20,251 nt of DNA from an uncultured Bacilli bacterium (lineage in GTDB: Bacteria; Bacillota_I; Bacilli_A; RF39; UBA660), in the NCBI GenBank assembly GCA_934155185.1, contig CAKPGT010000017.1, positions 1 through 20,251 on the forward strand, in the 5' to 3' direction. Every line of letters starts with the position of its first letter. Positions within the stretch are counted from its first letter, which is position 1. Below are positions 14,909-20,251 of this stretch, piece by piece. Under the pieces are notes generated by a model that searched no databases, was not told where the DNA came from, and saw only the letters and a program-made list of their open reading frames with translations. The position numbers and the translations under genes were made by a program.

Positions 14909-16387
14909 ATGAAAGGATTAAAAAAGATTGTAGGGGTTTTGAGTATTATTGTATGTGTTTTATTTTTATCTCCAAATGAAGTGCATGCAAAAGCGGATTT
15001 TGATTCGCTATTAACTAATGGTAAGTTAGTTATTAATGGGGTTGAACCAAAAAGTACAATTGAAGCAAGTGATAGATTTGGAAAACATTTTTATTTGTTA
15101 GGAAAATATGATTATACTATTCCAGAAGGTGCTTGTGATGATACGTTTAAAACATGTTTCATAGTTTACCGTAATGGAATGGAAGGCCAAGAAGACAAAG
15201 AAATACAAGTCGAATACAAATATGATAAAAGTATAAAAAAAGTTACTGATAATCTTGTAAGTAAAATGGGTGATAAAAGAATATTTGAACTTACTGATAT
15301 GGAACTTATTAACTATTTATTATATAAAAATGAGGAATCTAGTTTAGCTAACTTTTCTTTAGAATTTAGAAAAGCAATTGGATATAAAAATTTCGAGTTA
15401 GATGTAAGAGGTGGAGATAACCATAGATTTTATACTGAAAACATAGGAATAGGTGAATTCATTTATAATGGTACGCTATACGCTTATGAAGATGGAATAG
15501 GAGTTAGTGCTAAACATATAATCTATGTAGATAGTAATGCATCTGATATAAAAGCTGCAATTAAAAAAAGAATTACCGATACTTTTGGTAATGTAGATAT
15601 ACAAGTAACTGATGGATTAGCAATGTCTAGCTTCTTGGAAGAAGAAAAAAATAATGCTATGAAAGAGTATGATGAAAGTCAAATGCTTCAAGGCCAATAC
15701 CAATCAAGAGAAGAATATGCAGAAAAATACATGAATGAAAATTACTATAACGCTGATTCTAATTATCATTTTATTACATCAGATTCTATTTTAGAAAACT
15801 ATTATATAGTAAAAGTAAACGGAGAAGAATATAGTTTTGCTGTAATTAAAGACAGTTCTAAAATTAAAAATAACGAAAAATATAAAACTATAGATGTTAA
15901 TAGTGATGTTGAAATTAATTTAGATGGCTCTAGAATCCCATTAGATACACTTATTAAAGTTTCAAGATTAACTAGTGGTGAAGAGTATGAAAAACTAATT
16001 AAGATTTTAAATACTACTGATGTAGAAATGTTTGATTTAAAATTATTTTCAAAGTCAATGGATAATTACATAACTAAATTAGAAGACGGAACTTTTGAGG
16101 TAAGACTACCTATTAAAGATAGTTTAAAAGATAAAGATTTAACTGTGTACTATGTTGATGAAAATGGAAAGAAGATAGAGTATAAGGTAACAAAAAAAGA
16201 TGGATACGCTATATTTAATACTGACCATTTTAGTGTTTATTCATTAACTGTTAAGAACTCTTCTAATAAAACCATAGTAGAAAATCCTAAAACTAGTGAT
16301 AATATTTTAGTATACACTTTATTAGCTACTATTTCATTATGTGGACTATCTATTATGATGTTTTATTTAAAGAAAAAAAGCAATTAA
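14909..16387 (+). CDS. Sortase-anchored cell-surface protein, unknown function
   Basis: The 492-aa precursor has a Sec signal peptide (MKGLKKIVGVLSIIVCVLFL, cut probably after VHA at about residue 27) and ends with a cell-wall sorting signal: NPKTS, a hydrophobic helix and KKK. The motif differs from LPXTG and would need a sortase with NPxT-type specificity, not found in this window. The ectodomain is acidic with mixed alpha/beta character, and its last part (LPIKDSLKDKDLTVYYVDEN) resembles repeat modules of Gram-positive surface proteins. AGGAGG lies 5 nt before the ATG. Its original terminator is split by the IS at 16411. Confidence 0.82.
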   Translation: MKGLKKIVGVLSIIVCVLFLSPNEVHAKADFDSLLTNGKLVINGVEPKSTIEASDRFGKHFYLLGKYDYTIPEGACDDTFKTCFIVYRNGMEGQEDKEIQVEYKYDKSIKKVTDNLVSKMGDKRIFELTDMELINYLLYKNEESSLANFSLEFRKAIGYKNFELDVRGGDNHRFYTENIGIGEFIYNGTLYAYEDGIGVSAKHIIYVDSNASDIKAAIKKRITDTFGNVDIQVTDGLAMSSFLEEEKNNAMKEYDESQMLQGQYQSREEYAEKYMNENYYNADSNYHFITSDSILENYYIVKVNGEEYSFAVIKDSSKIKNNEKYKTIDVNSDVEINLDGSRIPLDTLIKVSRLTSGEEYEKLIKILNTTDVEMFDLKLFSKSMDNYITKLEDGTFEVRLPIKDSLKDKDLTVYYVDENGKKIEYKVTKKDGYAIFNTDHFSVYSLTVKNSSNKTIVENPKTSDNILVYTLLATISLCGLSIMMFYLKKKSN

Positions 16388-16405
16388 AAAGTAAGTTCAA
16401 ATGAT
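16386..16405. terminator. Left half of a bidirectional terminator interrupted by the IS
   Basis: AAAAAGTAAGTTCAA (16386-16400), continuing ATGAT, is the exact inverted repeat of TTGAACTTACTTTTT at 17657-17671. The extended arms pair over 19 of 20 bases. Before IS insertion they would have formed one terminator serving both convergent genes. Confidence 0.7.
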
Positions 16406-16487
16406 TATAATACCTTTAAAGTACACACTAAATAAAAATAACCAAAATATGGTAAAATTTATTTAGGAAGGACTTTGGAGGTGTTTT

Positions 16488-16757
16488 TTGATGGGAAAAC
16501 ATAAGAAATGGACTTTAGAAGATAAAGTCAAAATAGTAAAAGAATTTAAGAAAGGTGCTACAATATCATATTTAAATAATAAATATGGTATATCAGGATG
16601 CGGTACAGTAAGTAGGTGGAATCAAGAATACGATGAAGGAATACTTGGCATAGATAACCGTGGCAAAAAGAAATCACAACAAGAAATTGAGGATATTGAT
16701 ATATTAAAAAAATCCTATGCTCTTCTAATGGAAATCCGCTCTCAGCAACGCGAATAG
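16488..16757 (+). CDS. IS3-family OrfA (helix-turn-helix)
   Basis: The 89-aa protein has the N-terminal helix-turn-helix of IS3 OrfA proteins (KVKIVKEFKKGATISYLNNK, then GTVSRWNQEY), which recognises the IS ends. The frame starts at 16488; GGAGG lies upstream at 16477-16481, and a second ATG at 16491 (GGAGG plus 9 nt) fits better. It overlaps the orfB frame, with a seven-A slippery run at 16706-16712. Confidence 0.85.
   Translation: MMGKHKKWTLEDKVKIVKEFKKGATISYLNNKYGISGCGTVSRWNQEYDEGILGIDNRGKKKSQQEIEDIDILKKSYALLMEIRSQQRE
16706..16712 (+). promoter_or_regulatory. Programmed -1 frameshift site, A-AAA-AAA
   Basis: The heptamer is in the correct register: in the orfA frame it reads TTA AAA AAA. 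The orfB frame is open from 16700, just after a TGA, and runs through to 17611. Slipping back one base would give the OrfAB fusion transposase of about 374 residues. Confidence 0.65.
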
Positions 16758-16786
16758 AAAAATATCAAATTATTGATAGATTAAAA

Positions 16787-17611
16787 GTGGAATATCCAGT
16801 TACTAGAATATGTAACGTTTTAAATGTTAAGAGAAGAAGTTATTATAAATGGTGTCAAAAGGGAAAACCAATAGCTAATAATTTTGATCAGTCAATTGCT
16901 GATGTGATATTAGAAGAGCACGAAAATAATAAAAGAATTTACGGAACAATAAGATTAAAATTTGCAATTCAAAATAAACTAGGTCTAATTTTAAACCATA
17001 AATTAATACGAAGATATAAGCATATATTAAATATTATAACTATTAAAAGGACTAAAAAAGGATTATCGGTTTCAAGAGCAAAAGAAAAGAACCTTGTAAA
17101 CAAGGCTCAATACATAATTGAATGTAACTTTAATTCAGATACACCTAACAAAAAGTATTCATCTGATGTAAGCTATATTAAATGTAAAGATGGAATTCTT
17201 TACTTATCAGCTATTAAAGATTACTTCAACACTGAAATTGTATCATTTTCAACATCAAATTGCAATGATGTTAATTTAATAAAAGATAGTTATAAAGATT
17301 TGAAGCCAAATAAAGATGCAATAGTTAATACAGATCAAGGTGCAGTATATTTTGCTTATGAATATGTAGAATTAGCAAATAATATGGGATTTACTAGAAG
17401 TATGTCTCATCGTGGGCATTGTTGGGAAAACTGTCCTATAGAAAATTGGTTTATGCAATTAAAACATGAATGGCTTTGTCAATTTGATAAGTTAACTAGA
17501 AAAGAAGCTGCAGAAGAAATAAAAAGATACGTTCATTGGTATAACAACGAACGTATTCAAAAGAAACTTGGATATTTATCACCTGTTGAATACAGACTTA
17601 AATATTCATAA
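16787..17611 (+). CDS. IS3-family OrfB transposase (DDE)
   Basis: The 274-residue region from the first GTG contains the rve integrase core. The DDE residues fall at about D127 (YSSDVSYI), D183 (NTDQGAVY) and E219 (ENCPIENWF), with the K in MQLKHE following. The HTH_21-like RIYGTIRLKFA motif precedes the core. The frame is open upstream to 16700, so the natural product is probably the frameshifted OrfAB rather than a free OrfB, since no ribosome site precedes GTG 16787. Confidence 0.9.
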   Translation: MEYPVTRICNVLNVKRRSYYKWCQKGKPIANNFDQSIADVILEEHENNKRIYGTIRLKFAIQNKLGLILNHKLIRRYKHILNIITIKRTKKGLSVSRAKEKNLVNKAQYIIECNFNSDTPNKKYSSDVSYIKCKDGILYLSAIKDYFNTEIVSFSTSNCNDVNLIKDSYKDLKPNKDAIVNTDQGAVYFAYEYVELANNMGFTRSMSHRGHCWENCPIENWFMQLKHEWLCQFDKLTRKEAAEEIKRYVHWYNNERIQKKLGYLSPVEYRLKYS

Positions 17612-17651
17612 TTAAATATTTTTATTTAGTGTGTACTTGACAGGTAGTACT

Positions 17652-17671
17652 ATCAATTGAACTTACTTTTT
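17652..17671. terminator. Right half of the interrupted bidirectional terminator
   Basis: TTGAACTTACTTTTT (17657-17671) is the partner of the left half at 16386-16400. The TAA stop of the recombinase gene (17663-17665) lies inside it, which shows that this arm belongs to the element rather than to the IS. Confidence 0.7.
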
Positions 17672-19273
17672 AAATGTTTTAAAATTCCATATAATTTTTA
17701 TATCCCTTTTATTAGTATCATTATTTAGTTTGCTTATATATATTTTTTGAATAAATTCTTCAATGATAATCCTATTTAATGATTTAAAAGGTATATATTT
17801 ATTAAGCGTTAAACTAAAATCACTTATGGTTTCTTCCTTTTTTGTATAATTTATTATTTCATGATTAATTGATTCTAATTGCTTACTATATATTTTTTGA
17901 TCTTTACTATATTCTTTAACTAAAATTTTAAATTGTTCATCAGTTATAACGCCATCCATTCTGTCTTCATATGCTTTTTTTAGATAGTCTTTATACTTTG
18001 ACAATTTTTTTTGAGTATCCTTCTTTTGCTCTATTAAAGTAGAAGCATGATCTTTTTCAATGTTTACTTTATCTATTAACTTATGTTTTTTTAAGACTTC
18101 TACGTCATAAAATTTAAGTATTTTTTTATTTATTTCTTCTAATAAGACTTTTTCTAAAGCGTCATATCTGATTGAGGTCTTATTTATACAATCATTATAT
18201 CCATCATGATTATTAGAACATACTAGGTATTCGTGCCTGCTTGAATTTTTCTTTCTCATATAGTTATTACATTCTAAGCAAAATACTTTGCCAGAAAAAA
18301 CGTGAACGGTTTTACTTTTACTAATTGGTTTCGTTCTTTCTTTTATAGCGACTTGCACTTTAAAAAAAATATCTTCATCTATAATAGCCTCGTGGGTGTT
18401 TTCTCTTTTTATCCATTCGGTTTTATCTTTATTACGTACCTTATGGTTTTTATAACTGATGGTGGTTCTTTTTCCTTGAATTAAGTTACCCAAATAAACT
18501 TCATTTGTTAAAATTGTTTTAATAGCATTTGCTGACCATTTTATTTGTTCTCTAGGCCTATTACTTATTACATTTAGTTTTATACCTTTTTGGTACTTAT
18601 AAAAGGACGGGGAAGCAATATTTTTATTATTTAAATATTTTGCAATTCCAGTAAATCCAAGCCCTGTTAAATATAAATCAAATATTTTTTTTACTATTTT
18701 AGATGCAATTATATCTATAACTAATTTGTTATTATTATCTTTTTTTATTTCATAACCAAATGGCGCAAAAGGAGATATAAATTCCCCCTGTCTCATTTTA
18801 GCATAAAATGCGCTACGAATATTGTTTGATACATCCTCCAAATACCACTCGTTAACAAGGCCATTTATTTGCCTTGATTTTTTATTGCCTAAAATTTCAG
18901 TATCTGCATTATCTGACAGACCAATAAATCTGATATTCCATTCTTTAAATTTATTGTTTATATATTTTTCTACAATTTCCATATCTCTAGAAAATCTAGA
19001 CTGACTTTTACATAATACAATATCCAATTTTTTATTTTCACAGTCATTTATAAGTCTTTCAAATTGAGGCCTATAAGTACCCGCCCCAGATAAGTCTTCA
19101 TCACAGTATGTATCTACAAGTGAAAAATAAGGATGTTTATTTATATAATCAGTAAGCATGTTTTTTTGATTCTTAATAGATTCACTTGCTTCTTCTTTAT
19201 TAATTTTGTCTTTATCTTCGTTAGATAATCTAAGGTATATACCAACTCTTAACATTTTATTATCATTATACAA
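17663..19273 (-). CDS. Large serine recombinase (TndX/TnpX-like)
   Basis: The 536-aa protein has a resolvase domain with the nucleophile in IYLRLSNED (about S17), DEDLSGAGTYRPQFERL and KSQSRFSRD. A recombinase domain follows, then a zinc ribbon (FCLECNNYM, VCSNNHDGYNDC) and a coiled coil. The sequence style (SESIKNQKNML, GLSDNADTE) resembles Tn4451/Tn5397 recombinases. The preferred start is the TTG at 19273, with GGAGG 6 nt before it (19284-19280). A GTG at 19312 lies before that ribosome site, and the ATG at 19255 is too far from it. It probably moves the element that contains it. Confidence 0.9.
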   Translation of the reverse strand: MYNDNKMLRVGIYLRLSNEDKDKINKEEASESIKNQKNMLTDYINKHPYFSLVDTYCDEDLSGAGTYRPQFERLINDCENKKLDIVLCKSQSRFSRDMEIVEKYINNKFKEWNIRFIGLSDNADTEILGNKKSRQINGLVNEWYLEDVSNNIRSAFYAKMRQGEFISPFAPFGYEIKKDNNNKLVIDIIASKIVKKIFDLYLTGLGFTGIAKYLNNKNIASPSFYKYQKGIKLNVISNRPREQIKWSANAIKTILTNEVYLGNLIQGKRTTISYKNHKVRNKDKTEWIKRENTHEAIIDEDIFFKVQVAIKERTKPISKSKTVHVFSGKVFCLECNNYMRKKNSSRHEYLVCSNNHDGYNDCINKTSIRYDALEKVLLEEINKKILKFYDVEVLKKHKLIDKVNIEKDHASTLIEQKKDTQKKLSKYKDYLKKAYEDRMDGVITDEQFKILVKEYSKDQKIYSKQLESINHEIINYTKKEETISDFSLTLNKYIPFKSLNRIIIEEFIQKIYISKLNNDTNKRDIKIIWNFKTFKK

Positions 19274-19312
19274 GTTTATCCTCCAATCATAAATATTATT
19301 AACTGCTTGCAC

Positions 19313-19444
19313 TTATAGTAAATTATTAGATGTTATTTCTAAAAGCATTATAACTCTAAATAACTTTTCATTTATTATGTTTTTTAAATCATCATAAGTT
19401 ATATCTTCGTCTATTGTTTCTATAACATTATATATAGTATTCAT
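19313..19444 (-). CDS. Small ORF upstream of the recombinase, 43 aa
   Basis: An ATG at 19444 is preceded by GGTGGTG and gives an acidic, helical product (MNTIYNVIETIDEDITYDDL at the start). The stop is 40 bp before the recombinase start, so the two are probably one transcript. It has no membrane segment. Its family is not recognised. Small genes in this position can act as accessory or regulatory proteins of serine recombinases, but nothing in the sequence proves it. Confidence 0.5.
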   Translation of the reverse strand: MNTIYNVIETIDEDITYDDLKNIINEKLFRVIMLLEITSNNLL

Positions 19445-19623
19445 AAATCAACACCACCATATATTTAATTATATGAATAGTGGCTAGAAAATAGTGAAAT
19501 TATTTATAGCTAAGATATACTTATAATGGGAAAGAGGCCGTGCTTTAACTACAGAAGCACATCTATATATAATTAAAATATATGTAAGAAGATAATAGAA
19601 TTTACAGTAGTTTAATCTAATAC

Positions 19624-19651
19624 AAAAACACCAAAAAATCTTGGTGTTTTT
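19624..19651. terminator. Strong hairpin terminator, usable on both strands
   Basis: AAAAACACCAA (19624-19634) and TTGGTGTTTTT (19641-19651) form an 11-bp stem. It sits at the end of the minus-strand XRE remnant. The stretch 19445-19623 upstream of the small ORF shows no gene; it contains only a short GTGCTT/AAGCAC hairpin (19542-19562) and presumably the promoter of the recombinase operon. Confidence 0.75.
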
Positions 19652-19835
19652 AAAAACTACAATTTTTTTCAATTTTGGTTATAGCTAGTGTATAACCAAA
19701 TGGTTTTAATATTTTAAATAATGTATTAATCTGAGGGTGCTTGCTTCTATTTTCTATAACTGCTATCATTTCTCTTACAGCATGAGCTTCTTTCGCCATT
19801 TGTTTCTGCGTTAAACCAAGTGTAAAATATTTTTC
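19650..19835 (-). pseudogene. XRE/HigA-type antitoxin remnant, N-terminus missing
   Basis: The minus-strand frame reads LGLTQKQMAKEAHAVREMIA, then VIENRSKHPQINTLFKILKPFGYTLAI in continuation and a short tail. This is the helix-turn-helix core of HigA/XRE antitoxins (GLTQKQLA...IENG...NPQINTLLKILKPLGY). The frame has stop codons immediately upstream (TAG and TAA near 19836-19850) and lacks the first helix and a start. No toxin gene is beside it. Confidence 0.6.
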
Positions 19836-19892
19836 CTATTTTACTTAAAATCTATATTTTTTGTTATGCTAAAATATCTGTGGATAATTATT

Positions 19893-19940
19893 TGTGTCTA
19901 TACTGCATTCAAGCAACTCTTTGAATGTAGTGAAGACATT
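19893..19940. other. attP-like palindrome with two recombinase arms
   Basis: Two 20-bp arms face each other around the 8-mer GCAACTCT (19913-19920). Left arm 19893-19912, read in reverse, and right arm 19921-19940 both begin TTGAATG and contain AGACA, matching at 15 of 20 positions. The same 8-mer (one change) and arm occur at 12799-12826. This symmetry around a short centre is typical of a serine-recombinase attP. It is the best candidate for the site used by the recombinase at 17663-19273. Confidence 0.55.
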
Positions 19941-20003
19941 TTTTGTAAATTTCCTTTATTTATAAGGGTTTGTTTGATACCTGATTCAAGCATCTTTTTT
20001 AAC

Positions 20004-20251
20004 CTAAATCCAATTTAAGTGATGTCCTTTTTTTAGACACATCGCGATTGCAAACATCCATTTATTACCAAAGTCAGTATCTTCTGCCATATCTTCCATT
20101 GGCATATCACTACACATAAAAATATCTTCTTTTGACTTTGACAAAACAGTTGCTTTAAAGAAGTTTAATTCTCCTTCTTTCATTTCTTCCAGTCCGTAAT
20201 AATGTCTTGATTTTGCTTTATAAAAAGGAATACTAGGAACTTTTAATTTAT
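20004..20251 (-). pseudogene. Truncated second copy of the large two-HTH regulator (runs off the right edge)
   Basis: The frame enters from the right edge and reads KLKVPSIPFYKAKSRHYYGL, then EDIFMCSDMPMEDMAEDTDF and KKGHHLNWI before a TAG at 20006-20004. It matches residues about 213-294 of the 573-aa protein encoded at 4183-5904, with close nucleotide similarity over 20102-20250. The remaining 280 residues of that family are absent: sequence after the stop shows no homology. The N-terminal part may continue outside the window. It is either a pseudogene or a shorter paralogue; the sudden end favours truncation. Confidence 0.75.

Larger units (their letters stand above)
16411..17646 (+). mobile_element. 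IS3-family insertion sequence (IS150-like)
   Basis: Terminal inverted repeats run from 16411-16440 and 17617-17646 and match at 28 of 30 positions. The most conserved part is AAGTACACACTAAATAAAAA. If the usual TG end is correct the right terminus is at 17642, and TACC/GGTA would be extra matching bases. Inside are orfA and orfB in the -1 frame relation typical of IS3. No clear target-site duplication is seen. The copy looks intact in coding capacity. Confidence 0.85.
12806..19920. mobile_element. Putative second integrated element, about 7.1 kb
   Basis: The left edge is the junction inside the ATPase gene. The right edge is proposed at the attP-like palindrome near 19916. Between them lie a Bro-N gene, a RhuM-Fic gene, a sortase-anchored surface protein and a large serine recombinase with a small ORF upstream; an IS3-family copy has landed inside. 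The XRE antitoxin-like remnant also falls inside this proposed edge. No conjugation, relaxase or replication gene is present, so by itself it would not be self-transmissible. The right edge is the weak part: both sides of it look like element arms, so a second element or an older att remnant may continue past it. Confidence 0.45.

Noticed and set aside
16386..16410. Treating the AAAAAGTAAGTTCAA flank as part of the IS inverted repeat
   Set aside because: The right copy contains the recombinase stop codon and both copies sit at the ends of convergent genes, which fits an older terminator better; still listed as a check in the findings.
19484..19672. A minus-strand open frame of about 60 codons over the gap upstream of the recombinase
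   Set aside because: It runs through the terminator hairpin and is basic and cysteine-rich without any motif; no ribosome site is seen.

Overview
The window is AT-rich DNA from a low-GC Gram-positive bacterium (Bacillota, probably an uncultured Bacilli/RF39-like or related gut lineage). The evidence is the linked tsaE-tsaB-rimI-tsaD operon, strong GGAGG-type ribosome sites, frequent TTG/GTG starts, a sortase-type surface protein, and TGA used as a normal stop. Species cannot be named from this sequence alone. The first half is chromosome and the second half is a pile-up of mobile DNA.

Layout. 1-512: 3' end of a 23S rRNA gene and an unusually short 5S rRNA, closed by a terminator. 600-1064: a small ribbon-helix-helix gene (minus) and a divergent small ORF (plus), with a palindrome between them. 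1131-4116: the t6A tRNA-modification operon (tsaE, tsaB, rimI, tsaD) with a type IV pilin-like gene at its end, closed by a terminator shared with the next, opposing gene. 4183-5904: a 573-aa regulator with two helix-turn-helix regions. 6041-9050: a membrane-anchored protein, a zinc-ribbon membrane protein and a zinc-ribbon PrsW-type membrane protease.

9058-12805 is the wreck of a host ABC transporter operon (SsuB-like ATPase, SsuC-like permease, minus strand). The permease is split by a 2,626-bp element carrying its own large serine recombinase. Removing the element at a two-base CC core restores one open 266-codon-scale permease frame, and joining the element's ends gives an attP with symmetric arms. 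The ATPase is cut off at its ABC signature by a second recombination junction near 12800.

12806-about 19920 looks like a second, larger element. It holds a Bro-N protein, a RhuM-Fic (Doc-type motif) protein, a sortase-anchored surface protein, a second large serine recombinase and a small ORF upstream of it. An IS3-family element has jumped into the loop of the terminator that separates the surface protein from the recombinase. At 19893-19940 there is an attP-like palindrome whose arms match the junction at 12807. Beyond it lie degraded genes: an XRE antitoxin-like remnant at 19650-19835 (just inside the palindrome) and a truncated second copy of the 573-aa regulator running off the right edge.

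Start-codon choices below rest on ribosome sites and, for several genes, on promoters that overlap the longest open frame. Family names are from recognised motifs, not from database searches.
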